DNA from: Paenibacillus sp. J5C2022
Lineage (GTDB): Bacteria > Bacillota > Bacilli > Paenibacillales > Paenibacillaceae
Assembly: GCF_025567625.1 (NCBI RefSeq)
Contig: NZ_JAOQJC010000019.1
Coordinates: 62,001-126,000, forward strand
Length of the DNA stretch: 64,000 bases
Direction: 5' to 3'
Of this stretch, positions 16,557 through 26,252 are shown in pieces. The stretch's first letter is position 1. Each line of letters begins with the position of its first letter. The notes beneath the pieces are model-generated. The model was not told the DNA's origin. It ran no database searches and worked only from the letters and a program-made list of their open reading frames with translations. A program made the translations under genes and the position numbers.

Positions 16557-19500
16557 TTAAAGAACGAGCAACGATTGCGCATCGCGCAGCAAATATGCGG
16601 CAGCCTCAGCGGCAATATGCTTCCCTCTCTGCGCCTCTACTGCATGGATGAAAGCTTCCAGATTGCCGGAGCGCAGCTTGCTTAGCAGCGAGTTCAGCAG
16701 CCCCATCGAAGTAATCCATCCCTCCCCGGCGAACCGGAGCGACAGCGTCTGCAAGCTCTCCACACTCGACTCCGTATGAAATGTAACGGACTGACTCGCC
16801 GTATTGCCTGCGTGGTCACTCGCCGTCACGGTGAATGCATGGGCGCCCAACGGCAACGTGTATAGCGGAATGTCGGCACTTGGGTCGATCACCGTCCCAT
16901 CCAGCGTTACCGGTGTATTACTCTCATCGACACCTGAACTGTCGTCCGTAATCTGGAACGTCGGCAGCAGGTTGTCCGATGTCAGATAGCTGCCATTGAC
17001 AGGCTTGGCTATCTCTATCTGCGGCGCTGTCGTGTCTTCGGCCATCTCCAATACGAAGTAGTCCAGATTCAGCGCCCCACTTGTATTCTCCATTGTAATG
17101 GTATGTGTGCCCGGCTCCAGATAGAAGAGCAGGTCTTCGCCTTGTACAGTCTGAAGCAGAGCGTTCCTCCGGTCATTCCACCCCGGCGTAGTCGGGAAGT
17201 GGAACAGATGCGCGTCGCCATCATCGATCCGGAACTCCCGGACCGAATTGTAGACGCGAGTAGCATAACGAAGCATGATGCGGTAATACCCGCCCTGCGT
17301 CACGTTCGCTTCCCACTTCAGGACATGTCCCTTACTGTCCCAGCCATAGAAGGCATCGCCCTGCGGATGATTCGTCGTATGCGATCCGCCCTTGAACGCG
17401 ATCGTTACGTTGCCGCCGTCCTCGTATACGAAGTCTTCCGCCTCTACCAATTGACCGCTAAGCGCAGATTCAATGATCGCGAGCTTGCCTGGCGAAGGTG
17501 ATGGACCTTGCTGCGGAAAGCCCATCGGCACAGTGAGCGGAAGCGGGAGCGAGCCGAAGTCCGCCTCATTCCCTGCCAGATAAATTTTGCCCGGTTCAGC
17601 TGTAAACGTCAGAGCGCCATTGGAATAACTCGACGCAACAGGCGTCCATTCGTTCACATCTTTCAGCGCCAGCTCGTATACGCCATATGCCGGCAGTCCG
17701 CCAATCGAAAGCTGTGCCGTCTGCCCGCCGTCGTAATCCACACGTATAGCGCTCTGCGACAGGCGGGTCAGCTGAACGGTTCCCGCTGCGGACAATGACA
17801 CCGTCCAGTCCGTACCCGCTGCATGCGAGCCGTTCACAACCGCAAGCGCCTGATCCTGCCCGGACACCTCCCGCCGGAAGGCGACCTCGCCATCCGAAGT
17901 CAGCGCGCCTGCCTGCTTCATGCCGGCTGTCATCCCCGCAAGCAAGATATCCTTCACCGTACCGGATGCGGAAGCAATCTCTGCGGCATAAGCATCACCA
18001 GGAGTGGACCCCGTCTGCTGAACAGCAAGAGGCGTTATCGTGCGCTGCGCATCTGCTGCGCGATACGGCTCCAGCACGTTATAGAACAACGTATCCTCCC
18101 GCAGATCCCTTCTGCCGATCAGCAGCTGATTATTATGCTGGCCGTTTTTGGACAAGCCCGCTCCCTTAATCACCTCTGTCTCTCCTGCTCCAAGCATCGT
18201 CGTCCTGAACTTCCGATCGTCGCCCAGGTCCCAATGCGTGCTCCATACGTCCTGCGCCATGCCCTTCGACAACTGCCTGATATGCTTGTAGCCCATCGTG
18301 CTGCCCAGCGTCTCTTCAGGAGGAAGCGCTTGCAGAGTGACGCTGCTCTGCTCCAGCTGGCCGTTGATCGTCAGCGGATAATCGTACCGGTGTGTGACGC
18401 CGCTACTCGTACTCTCTGCCTTGAATACGTCGATGATGTAATCGTCGATTTGCGCTACTGTCCGCTCCAGCTCTACGCCTTGATCGGCATATACATTGCT
18501 GTTGCCCGCTTGAATCAGCTTAAGTACCGGACCGATCGATATCGCCTTCGCTTCTCCTCGAGATGTGCGGTCCGGCGCATCCGCCACCCATTCATCGTCG
18601 TTGTCCGTATACGGATATTGCGACTTCTCGTCAACGACGACAGTATTATGGGCGATCGTATGCTTGGCATACTCCTTCTGCCCCATCGATCCGTATGTGT
18701 ATCTTCCGGGATCGGACAGAATCTCCTTCCCTAGTCCGAAGAGCACGATGCCCAGCTTATCTCCATGGGAATGTCCGATCGTGCCGAACCGGTTCCATTG
18801 CATCGCCAGATTGGTAGAGTGCTGATAATCGCCCTCTGAACGCAATATCGCCGATCCGCTGTCTTGGAAGACGGAGCTGCCCAGCTTGTTATAGCCCTGC
18901 TTGTTGAACTGCCCGTTGCCGATAGAGAAGGTGGCCCCAGCCGGAAGCTCCGGCTGCGCTGCGAATATGCTGAAGTAGTCGTGCACTCCGCCGCCAGCGC
19001 GAGTCGGACCGAAGGCTTGCGATAGCAGCCAGCCGTACTTGGGGTCGCCATAGTGCGAGTAACCGAACTCATAAGCATACTTCGGCAATAAGCTGGTGGG
19101 ATCGGAGTCCCCGAATACGGGACGAGACAAGTCCGGGAACATGAAGTACAACGGGAAGTCCAGCAGCTCCTTGATGCTCTTGCCCTCGACCTCGACCGGC
19201 CGCCCTTCGATATGCCTCGGCGCATCCCTGCCGATGTATTCGATATCTCTTGAACCGCTTAACAAGTAACCGTACAGATCATAATTGCTGTTATGAGCTG
19301 CTTCGGCCAGCAACACCGTATTTTCGGTTCGCTCTTCATGATAGCCGATAGACTGCTCCCACCAGTAGCTGTCGTCATTGATGCCATTCAGCCAATTGTA
19401 CTTCAGACCGTAGCCGTCGCGATCGAAGGCCTCGTTCAGCATCGCCTGATCCCGCAGCAGGAAGCCAACCGTAGCAATAGCCCAATTCGTCATGCCTTGA

Positions 19501-21260
19501 CCGTTCATCCTGCCTCTCCAGACTGTCTTCAGACGCGCTACCGCTTCGCGGAAATAGTCGTCTTCGATCTGCTGCTTCTCAGCCGCACTTAATCCGGCGC
19601 TGTTATAGATGAAATCGTATGCCCATGCGAGCGGAACGACCATATAACCGTCGTCTTTGGTCTGGTTGAAAATAAAATCATGATTCCGGTAATAATCTGC
19701 ATACAGCAGCAAGATGTGCTTGGCGGTCGCGGCATACCGCTCGTCATCGGTCAGCACATAGGCGAATGAGAGCAGTCTCGCCGCATCCGCGGCAGTTCGA
19801 TGACCGCTATTGTTCTTAGGCAGCGGCTCCGTCATGCTCCCGTAAGTGACGATGGCGTCTTCCGCATTGGCGATAAGCATGTTGTATGTCATCTGCAGCC
19901 ATGGATACTGGGTCATCTGCTGCTTAACGGCGTCGATGTCGCTCTGTGTGGCGAACAGATAAGGATGCTGCGGAAGCGGCGCTTGCTCATCGATGACAGG
20001 CAAGATGGAGTAAGCGGCCGCAGAGACCACTGCCGACTCGTTGCCGTCTCCATCAACAAGCGACACAGCATAGTAAGGCTTTATATATTGCGCCACCTGC
20101 CCGTCAATGACATATTGAAGCGTCGCGGGGTCAATAGGCGACTGAGGCATAATCTGTGTCGCCTCCGCCTTGTTCTGCTCCGTAATCGGTTCGCCGCTTG
20201 CATACAGCTTGATCGCATCGGCTCTCTGATCGGCAGTTAATGTCCAGGCCAGCTGCACTTCCCGGTTGATCGTACGTATCGCTTGCAGCGACTGTACAGG
20301 CTGAACGGCAGGCAATGTCTGCGGGATCACAGCGCTGGCCTCATCGGACTCCACCAGAGCTGCTCCTCCCCCTCTGTCCATTACGATTCTGTAATAATAT
20401 TGCTGATTGGATGCCACTGTCCTGTCGATATAGGCATTGGCTGAAGTAACGGCAATTCTGTTGCCGGCATTCGGAAGAAACTCGCTAGTTGTGCTGCGAT
20501 GCACAGTATAGGTCACAGGATCATTGGAGAGAAGCAGCGAAGTCCAGTGCAAAGCGACAGATCCTGTATTCTTCAGGGATGCGTCGAAGCTAAGAAAGCC
20601 TATGGAAGCATCCTGTTCCGTATCGTACACCATCAGATCGTCGAACCATGCTTGTCCATGCGCACGGAACATGACCGCATCCACCCATATCTTCACCGTA
20701 CCCGCCGGCGTTGTGAACACGCTGCTGTCATAGCTCCAATCGTTACTTCCCGTCACATTGCCGACAATATAATTGGGGCCGGTCTTCACATTAGCCGCAT
20801 CCAGGAATTGTATCCGGACATGCGCATTGCCCGCCGGATCGATGTCACTGGTCTTTACCCAGTAGGTGAGCGCATAGCTCGTCTCCGATTCGACCGCTAC
20901 AGTTTGCGAGAGAACGGTAGTTCCCTTAATGGTGGCGGAAATATGCGCCGATTGCTGGCCATTCTTAGCCACATCGCTCGCAACGCCCGTCACCGCATCA
21001 CCTTCGCTCGTCCATGACTTCCATGAAGGGATGCTCCCGTCAGCCGCCGGCGGCTGCTCGAAGCCGGGATTCTGCAATAGATTAATCACTCCGCTCATCG
21101 TATCTACTACAGATTCCTGACCGGCGTCTCCGCTGGCATTCGCTTGCGGAGCAAGGATAAGGGATGAGCATACAAGACTGAACACCACTAACACAGCTAT
21201 CGCTTTTTTCCAGCTTTTATGGGCGGATACAGCGTTCCGCCAAGTTGGCATAGCTCTCAT
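16557..21260 (-). CDS. Secreted multidomain heparinase II/III-family polysaccharide lyase
   Basis: About 1567 residues. Signal peptide of about 43 residues (KKAIAVLVVFSLVCSSLILAP, cleavage near QANA). Then a carbohydrate-binding jelly-roll (about 58-212), two fibronectin-III-like segments (about 220-420) and an alpha-toroid heparinase/alginate-lyase-like region (about 430-770, starting HPYLFATQSDIDAVK). The heparinase II/III beta-sandwich follows (about 790-1010, with IGHSHGDKLGIVLFGLGKE). A second carbohydrate-binding domain (about 1270-1400, LVEAEDFVYEDGG), an Ig-like domain and a C-terminal helical FIMAH-type domain complete it. His in HSHGDK and conserved Asn/Tyr in TNWAIA and YHEERTEN fit the lyase catalytic set. 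Substrate is probably a uronate-containing polysaccharide but cannot be fixed. ATG 21260 has AAGGAGAG ten bases upstream. Confidence 0.88.
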   Translation of the reverse strand: MRAMPTWRNAVSAHKSWKKAIAVLVVFSLVCSSLILAPQANASGDAGQESVVDTMSGVINLLQNPGFEQPPAADGSIPSWKSWTSEGDAVTGVASDVAKNGQQSAHISATIKGTTVLSQTVAVESETSYALTYWVKTSDIDPAGNAHVRIQFLDAANVKTGPNYIVGNVTGSNDWSYDSSVFTTPAGTVKIWVDAVMFRAHGQAWFDDLMVYDTEQDASIGFLSFDASLKNTGSVALHWTSLLLSNDPVTYTVHRSTTSEFLPNAGNRIAVTSANAYIDRTVASNQQYYYRIVMDRGGGAALVESDEASAVIPQTLPAVQPVQSLQAIRTINREVQLAWTLTADQRADAIKLYASGEPITEQNKAEATQIMPQSPIDPATLQYVIDGQVAQYIKPYYAVSLVDGDGNESAVVSAAAYSILPVIDEQAPLPQHPYLFATQSDIDAVKQQMTQYPWLQMTYNMLIANAEDAIVTYGSMTEPLPKNNSGHRTAADAARLLSFAYVLTDDERYAATAKHILLLYADYYRNHDFIFNQTKDDGYMVVPLAWAYDFIYNSAGLSAAEKQQIEDDYFREAVARLKTVWRGRMNGQGMTNWAIATVGFLLRDQAMLNEAFDRDGYGLKYNWLNGINDDSYWWEQSIGYHEERTENTVLLAEAAHNSNYDLYGYLLSGSRDIEYIGRDAPRHIEGRPVEVEGKSIKELLDFPLYFMFPDLSRPVFGDSDPTSLLPKYAYEFGYSHYGDPKYGWLLSQAFGPTRAGGGVHDYFSIFAAQPELPAGATFSIGNGQFNKQGYNKLGSSVFQDSGSAILRSEGDYQHSTNLAMQWNRFGTIGHSHGDKLGIVLFGLGKEILSDPGRYTYGSMGQKEYAKHTIAHNTVVVDEKSQYPYTDNDDEWVADAPDRTSRGEAKAISIGPVLKLIQAGNSNVYADQGVELERTVAQIDDYIIDVFKAESTSSGVTHRYDYPLTINGQLEQSSVTLQALPPEETLGSTMGYKHIRQLSKGMAQDVWSTHWDLGDDRKFRTTMLGAGETEVIKGAGLSKNGQHNNQLLIGRRDLREDTLFYNVLEPYRAADAQRTITPLAVQQTGSTPGDAYAAEIASASGTVKDILLAGMTAGMKQAGALTSDGEVAFRREVSGQDQALAVVNGSHAAGTDWTVSLSAAGTVQLTRLSQSAIRVDYDGGQTAQLSIGGLPAYGVYELALKDVNEWTPVASSYSNGALTFTAEPGKIYLAGNEADFGSLPLPLTVPMGFPQQGPSPSPGKLAIIESALSGQLVEAEDFVYEDGGNVTIAFKGGSHTTNHPQGDAFYGWDSKGHVLKWEANVTQGGYYRIMLRYATRVYNSVREFRIDDGDAHLFHFPTTPGWNDRRNALLQTVQGEDLLFYLEPGTHTITMENTSGALNLDYFVLEMAEDTTAPQIEIAKPVNGSYLTSDNLLPTFQITDDSSGVDESNTPVTLDGTVIDPSADIPLYTLPLGAHAFTVTASDHAGNTASQSVTFHTESSVESLQTLSLRFAGEGWITSMGLLNSLLSKLRSGNLEAFIHAVEAQRGKHIAAEAAAYLLRDAQSLLVL

Positions 21261-21568
21261 CAATTCTCTACTCTCCTTCAGCCTTTATTGGCTATAATAA
21301 TGGTCTGACAAGATGCAAATACTCAGATGCCCTTCTGCAATTTCGAGGACAGCCTCTTCCATCTGACCTTGTTGTCGAGTCAATTGTATCCGCTTCCATA
21401 ATTTCGATCCGCAAAGCCTCCTTCACTTTATTAAGTATTAAGAAGAGGAAATCCCCGGTGACTGATCATTCTTCCATTTCGTTGCTGCTGCAGGACGATT
21501 GCTCCGCGTCAGGGGCAAGTCCTCTGACACGGAGTCGGATCGTTCTGAGATTACTCCCGCGATAATCC
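21261..21568. other. Intergenic region with a hairpin
   Basis: About 300 bp between the lyase start and the M14 peptidase stop. Apart from the hairpin at 21502-21534 I see no gene, repeat or convincing promoter. Confidence 0.5.
21502..21534 (-). terminator. Hairpin ending the ABC transporter-peptidase operon
   Basis: CTCCGCGTCAGGGG (21502-21515) pairs with CCTCTGACACGGAG (21521-21534) with two wobbles and a five-base loop, just past the M14 stop codon. No T-run follows, so termination efficiency is uncertain. Confidence 0.5.
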
Positions 21569-22600
21569 TTATTCTGCAAGCACGAACCGCATCATCTCCT
21601 GGAACAGCAGCAGATGGCTGTCCACAATCTCATCAGGCGATAAGCGCAGCCCTTCTCCGTCAAAGTTCTGATTGGATTCGTACAGCATGCTGAGACCGCC
21701 GCATACGTGGTGAAGCGCCGACGTCAGGTTGAAGGACGGCGGCGGCCCCTCCGCTCCATCCGGACCGAGCATATTGATCCGCGCGATGCCGTATCCCTTC
21801 TCCATAGCGCGTTCCATGAACGCATTATTGAAGAGCTGGTGGCGTTCCTTCACAGCATCCGGCACATACGCCGTCTTGACGAAGTGAAGCGGACAGTTCA
21901 GGCCGCCATGAAGCAGCATGGAGAAGTCCGCCGCTTCCCGCTCCGCCAGCGCAAGCAGGCTCGCCGTCTCCTCCGCCATCGGCTTGAAGAACTGGTCGTG
22001 CATCATATTGACGCCGTCATCGTTGAAGTAAGCACCCAGGAATTGCGTCTCTTCCTTAATAGGATGAACGGCCTTGCAGTCCGGCCACTCGCACAAGGAG
22101 CCGTCTCTCCATCTGCCCTGTGTATAATGCCGGACCGTCTCGTAGTCCATCTCCCACACCGTCCGTTGCGGCACGCGGGCGCGTCCGTCCGGATTCATGC
22201 ACGGGATGGCGAGCAGCCGGACTCCACTGCTAAGCTCGTGAAGTTCCTGCCACTCCTTGCCGCGCCAGTCCTTGCCCGTCTCCAGCACCTGCAGCAGATT
22301 CATCACGCCGACGATGCCTTCCAGCTCGCTGCCATGAATGCCGCCGACGATCAGCAGCACTGGCTTATGATCTTCTCCCCTCCTCGCGTAATGGGCGGGA
22401 TTGCCCGCGCCGCATGCCGAATTGTAATTGGCGCGACTATGCAGCTCCTGACGCTCCCCGTATTCCACGAGATGAACGGGGCGTCCGCCGGCGGAGCGGC
22501 ACAATAGGCCGCTCCTGCCGCGCGATAGTCGCCCAAGCTCGGCTGCTATCTCTTCCAGCGTCCCCTTCCAATACGATGGGACGGTTAATGTCTCCTTCAT
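21569..22600 (-). CDS. M14-family zinc carboxypeptidase-like protein
   Basis: 343 residues with M14 features: GGIHGSELEG (zinc-binding H-x2-E), PCMNPDGRAR, a downstream His in MLLHGGLNC as probable third ligand, and SMLYESNQ near the C-terminus containing the candidate catalytic Glu. There is no signal peptide, so it is predicted cytoplasmic. ATG 22600 has AGGAGG upstream; the longer frame to 22630 lacks a site. It is the last gene of the operon after the binding protein and two permeases, starting 38 bp after the second permease. Inference: it may trim an amide- or peptide-linked group from the imported ligand. Other members of this subgroup act on peptidoglycan or amino-acid conjugates. Confidence 0.8.
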   Translation of the reverse strand: MKETLTVPSYWKGTLEEIAAELGRLSRGRSGLLCRSAGGRPVHLVEYGERQELHSRANYNSACGAGNPAHYARRGEDHKPVLLIVGGIHGSELEGIVGVMNLLQVLETGKDWRGKEWQELHELSSGVRLLAIPCMNPDGRARVPQRTVWEMDYETVRHYTQGRWRDGSLCEWPDCKAVHPIKEETQFLGAYFNDDGVNMMHDQFFKPMAEETASLLALAEREAADFSMLLHGGLNCPLHFVKTAYVPDAVKERHQLFNNAFMERAMEKGYGIARINMLGPDGAEGPPPSFNLTSALHHVCGGLSMLYESNQNFDGEGLRLSPDEIVDSHLLLFQEMMRFVLAE

Positions 22601-22637
22601 GCTTTCTCTACCTCCTATGCTGTAGTCCAATATTCCG

Positions 22638-23513
22638 CTACCCTTTTATGGCGCCGATCATAATGCCCTTAACGAAGTACTTCTGCAGGAATGGGTAGAC
22701 AAGCATAATGGGCAAGGTCGAGACGATAATCGTCGCATACTTGACGCTTTCCGCCAGTATCGCCTGCTCCTGTGCGCCCGCCGTCATGCTGTCCGTGCTC
22801 CCTGCAATCAGGATTTCGCGAAGGATGAGCTGAATCGGGAATTTCTCGCGGTCGTTCAAGTAGATAAGCGGCCCCATGAAGGAGTTCCAATGCGCGACGG
22901 AATAGAACAGCACCATAACGGCCATGATCGGTATCGCAAGCGGAATCATAATTCGGATCAAGATGATGAAATCGTTGGCGCCGTCCACCTTGGCGGATTC
23001 CTCCATGCTCTCCGGTATGCTTACGAAATAGGTGCGCATAATGATCAGATTCCATGTACTGATTGCGCCGGGCAGCACCAGCGCCCATATCGTGTCGTAC
23101 AGATGCAGGCTCTTCACGAGCAGGAAGTTCGGAATGAGGCCGCCCGAGAAGTACATGGTGAAGATGATGAGCAGCAGCAGCGTGCGCTTGCCGGGCAGAT
23201 AGCTTCTGGACAGCGCGTACGCAGCCAGCGTCGTCATCATCATATTGATCGCCGTGCCCAGCACGACGTAAATCAGCGTGTTTTTATAGCCGATCCAGAT
23301 CATCGGATTTTTGAACACGAGCTTGTAGCCCTCAAGGTTGAATCCGACGGGGAACAGCAGCAATTTGCCGTTGTTGTACAGCAGTGTGGGATCGCTCAGT
23401 GAAGCATACAGCACATACAGACAAGGATACAGCGTGAAGACGATGAGCAATCCCATCAGAAGGCTGTTGCCAATGTCGAAGGCGATTCCGGCAGGCGTAC
23501 GATATAATTTCAT
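22638..23513 (-). CDS. ABC transporter permease, LplC/YtcP-like
   Basis: 291 residues with six hydrophobic segments and the inner-membrane permease EAA loop (ESMEESAKVDGANDFIILIRIMIPL, read across residues about 175-200). The end QKYFVKGIMIGAIKG is typical of LplC-type subunits for carbohydrate uptake. GGAGGACTTCC precedes the ATG. It is the second permease of the operon, 13 bp after the first. No ATPase is encoded here; such systems commonly share an MsmX-type ATPase encoded elsewhere. Confidence 0.92.
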   Translation of the reverse strand: MKLYRTPAGIAFDIGNSLLMGLLIVFTLYPCLYVLYASLSDPTLLYNNGKLLLFPVGFNLEGYKLVFKNPMIWIGYKNTLIYVVLGTAINMMMTTLAAYALSRSYLPGKRTLLLLIIFTMYFSGGLIPNFLLVKSLHLYDTIWALVLPGAISTWNLIIMRTYFVSIPESMEESAKVDGANDFIILIRIMIPLAIPIMAVMVLFYSVAHWNSFMGPLIYLNDREKFPIQLILREILIAGSTDSMTAGAQEQAILAESVKYATIIVSTLPIMLVYPFLQKYFVKGIMIGAIKG

Positions 23514-23526
23514 GGAAGTCCTCCTT

Positions 23527-24420
23527 CTACCACAGGCTGGTCTCGCTGTACTTGCGGCTCATCCGGTTCGCGAACACGAGCAGCGCGAAGTTGATGATGG
23601 AATTGAATATGCCTACGGCGGCGCTGAAGCTGTAATTCAGCTCCAAGAGCCCCTTCCGGTACACATAAGTGGCAATGACATCCGCCGTCTCATAGATGGA
23701 GGGGTTGTACAGCAGCAGCACCTTCTCGAATCCGATCGACATCATGCTGCCGATCTGCAAGATGAACATGATGATAATGGTCGGCGCGATGCCAGGCAGG
23801 GTAATATGCAGGAATTGCCTCCATCTCCCCGCCCCGTCCACGACTCCCGCTTCATACAGCGTCGGATCGATGCCCGCCAGCGCTGCCAGATAGATGATGC
23901 TGCCCCATCCCACATGCTGCCAGATGCCGGAGATAATATAGACGGGATAGAACCATTCCGGCCGCGTCATGAAGGACGTCTTCTCTCCGCCCAGCATCTC
24001 GATAATTCGATTGATGACGCCGTCGCTGGAGGCAAAGTCCAGGACAATGCCCGCCATGACGACAATAGATATGAAATGCGGCATATACGTAATCGTCTGA
24101 ATGCTTCTCTTGAACAGATTCTGCCTAATCTCATTCAGCAGCAACGCCAGAATAATCGGGGCAGGGAAGCTGAACAGCAATTCGTACAAATTGATCATGA
24201 ATGTATTGCGGATAAGACGCCAAGCATACGGCCCGGTAAAAAAGTCGATAAAATGAGCCAGCCCGACCCACTCGCTCCCCCCGATTCCCTTCAGCGGGCG
24301 AAAATCCTGAAAGGCGATAATCGCTCCGTACATAGGCGCGTAATGGAAGAGAGCGTAGTAGGCCACGACGGGGACCAGCATGGCATATAAGTATTTGTAT
24401 CTGCTCAATGTGCGAAGCAT
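23527..24420 (-). CDS. ABC transporter permease, LplB-like
   Basis: About 297 residues, six hydrophobic segments, with the EAA-loop stretch LYEAGVVDGAGRWRQFLHITLPGIAP. The C-terminus (NRMSRKYSETSLW) is highly characteristic of LplB-family permeases. ATG 24420 is preferred over an in-frame GTG at 24429 because GAGG lies eight bases upstream. The gene follows the binding protein gene by 14 bp. Confidence 0.92.
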   Translation of the reverse strand: MLRTLSRYKYLYAMLVPVVAYYALFHYAPMYGAIIAFQDFRPLKGIGGSEWVGLAHFIDFFTGPYAWRLIRNTFMINLYELLFSFPAPIILALLLNEIRQNLFKRSIQTITYMPHFISIVVMAGIVLDFASSDGVINRIIEMLGGEKTSFMTRPEWFYPVYIISGIWQHVGWGSIIYLAALAGIDPTLYEAGVVDGAGRWRQFLHITLPGIAPTIIIMFILQIGSMMSIGFEKVLLLYNPSIYETADVIATYVYRKGLLELNYSFSAAVGIFNSIINFALLVFANRMSRKYSETSLW

Positions 24421-24434
24421 GCGGTCCACCTCGA

Positions 24435-26090
24435 TTATTTATTCATGTAGCGGTCGTAGGCAGCCTGCTTGATTGCAATCGCCTCTTCGATTCCCATCTT
24501 CTTCAATTGGCTCACGAACTCGTCATACTTCTCCAACGGCTCGATGCCCATGACGAACTTGTCGAACATCTCATCCGCATACGTCGCAATCTCGGCGAGC
24601 AGCTTCGCTTGCTGCTTATCCTCTTCAGCCGTATAGGAGAGAATCGGGAGAATGCTTGCGGTAGATACGTCCTTCCATACATTGATCGCCTCGACGGAGA
24701 AGTCCGGCATCATCTGATTGAAATATTCCACGTCTTGCGCCATCGGCCAGCCGGTCAGCGCCATCACATGCTTGCCCAACGACTGGGTCAAGGACAGTCC
24801 ATCTGAATTGTTCGTAATCAGGTCGGTATAGACCGGCTTGCCGTCCTTCATCTCGTACGTAAGTCCTTCCACGCCGAAGTTGAACAGCATGTTGCCTTCC
24901 TCGCTGAACGCATAGTCCAGCCATTCCATCGTCTCCTCAGGATGCTTGTTGGCCGTTGTGATTGCAATGCTGAAAGACGGAACGGAAATATCAGTGTAAG
25001 CACTCTCGAACACGAGCTGCTGTCCGCTCGGACCGGTCAAGTGCGGCATCGCCACCAGTTTGAATTCAGGGTCCTTCTCCGCCATATTGGTCATGAACTT
25101 CTGCATCTGGAAGTGGTACATCGCGCCGACCTTATCCGCCATCACTTTATTGTCCAGCTTGCTGCGGTCAAGCAGTACATAGTCGGGATCCAGCAAACCT
25201 TCGTTATACAACTTGTTGATGAACGCCATGCCTTCCTTGAACTCCGGCTCCAGCGGACCGTATGTGACCTGACCTTCCTTCACCATGAAGTCGTAATGCG
25301 AACCGAATGGCCACAATAGCTTGCCCACGGCGAATATCGTATCTTTGAACTTGGAACCTGAATACGGAATTTCATCCTGCTCGCCGTTGCCGTTCGGGTC
25401 TTGCTCTTTAAACGCTTTCAACGTTGCATACAATTCATCGATCGTCGTAGGCACTGGCAGCTCCAGCGCATCCAGCCAGTCTTTGCGCAGCTGCGGTCCA
25501 ACGTAGATGCGTAGAGCGGGATCCATGCGAAGCATGGAGATGTTATAGATTTGCCCGTCTTCGGATGCAATCTCCTTCAGCAGCTGCGGGTTCTCATCCA
25601 GATAACGCTTGAAGTTCGGCGCATGCTTATCTATCAAGTCGTTAAGCGGAATAATGGCTCCGTCATCGGCCAGCTTGGCTGCACCGCCGGGCAGCCCTTT
25701 GAATCCGTACATCATCACATCCGGCAGCTCGCCCGAGGAAAGCATCAAGTTGAACTTTTCGTTGGCCTGACCTGTCGGCGGATGCATCCACTCTACCTTC
25801 ACGCCGGTCCGCTTCTCCATCTCCTGGAAGACGAGATTGTCGTTATTCGATTTCCCTGTGGAAGACAGATGGCCGCTTAACTCTGCGAATATTTTCAGTT
25901 CCTTCAGTTGCTTCTCTTCTTTCTTTGCACCCGAGTTGCTGCCGCTTTCGCTTGCGTTCTCCCCCTTTGCGTTTCCACCAGTGTTGCCTGTTCCGTTCTC
26001 TTTCGTCTCATTGCCGCTGCAGCCTGCCGTTAACGCAGCCGTCAACATCGCAACGAGAGCGAGCATGCCCAGCTTTCTTTTTGTACTCAT
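24435..26090 (-). CDS. Extracellular solute-binding lipoprotein, LplA-like
   Basis: About 551 residues. The signal LGMLALVAMLTAALTAGC ends in a lipobox Cys, followed by a Gly/Asn/Ser linker to about residue 60. The family-1 binding-protein fold follows, with EKRTGVKVEWMHPPTG near residue 95, PNGNGEQDEIPYSG (a calcium-like loop common in these proteins) and EETMEWLDYAFSEEGNMLFNFG. Such proteins deliver oligosaccharides or similar ligands to LplB/LplC permeases. ATG 26090 has GGAGG eight bases upstream; an earlier ATG at 26105 overlaps that site. Ligand unknown. Confidence 0.93.
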   Translation of the reverse strand: MSTKRKLGMLALVAMLTAALTAGCSGNETKENGTGNTGGNAKGENASESGSNSGAKKEEKQLKELKIFAELSGHLSSTGKSNNDNLVFQEMEKRTGVKVEWMHPPTGQANEKFNLMLSSGELPDVMMYGFKGLPGGAAKLADDGAIIPLNDLIDKHAPNFKRYLDENPQLLKEIASEDGQIYNISMLRMDPALRIYVGPQLRKDWLDALELPVPTTIDELYATLKAFKEQDPNGNGEQDEIPYSGSKFKDTIFAVGKLLWPFGSHYDFMVKEGQVTYGPLEPEFKEGMAFINKLYNEGLLDPDYVLLDRSKLDNKVMADKVGAMYHFQMQKFMTNMAEKDPEFKLVAMPHLTGPSGQQLVFESAYTDISVPSFSIAITTANKHPEETMEWLDYAFSEEGNMLFNFGVEGLTYEMKDGKPVYTDLITNNSDGLSLTQSLGKHVMALTGWPMAQDVEYFNQMMPDFSVEAINVWKDVSTASILPILSYTAEEDKQQAKLLAEIATYADEMFDKFVMGIEPLEKYDEFVSQLKKMGIEEAIAIKQAAYDRYMNK

Positions 26091-26110
26091 CGCTGACTCC
26101 TCCAAATCAT

Positions 26111-26183
26111 AGACGCTCCCAGCCGCGTCGAATAATGTGTAGACAATTTCTTGTCTGCCTTTATCCTACGAGCGGGAGCGTCT
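26111..26183. promoter_or_regulatory. Nested inverted repeats upstream of the transporter operon
   Basis: AGACGCTCCC (26111-26120) is complementary to GGGAGCGTCT (26174-26183). Between them is a second dyad, AGACAA-TTTC-TTGTCT (26141-26156). It lies 20-90 bp upstream of the binding-protein start. It could be an operator for the adjacent AraC-type regulator or a leader hairpin. Confidence 0.5.
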
Positions 26184-26252
26184 TGTCGTAAATCTCCTAT
26201 TCCTGCTGCTATATTCCATTCTTAACCTTGGCTATCATCGATTGTTTCGTCG

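Noticed and set aside
23338..24390. 350-codon plus-strand frame over the permease genes
   Set aside because: Antisense of two well-supported ABC permeases. Composition is His/Gln/Arg-rich with no domain.
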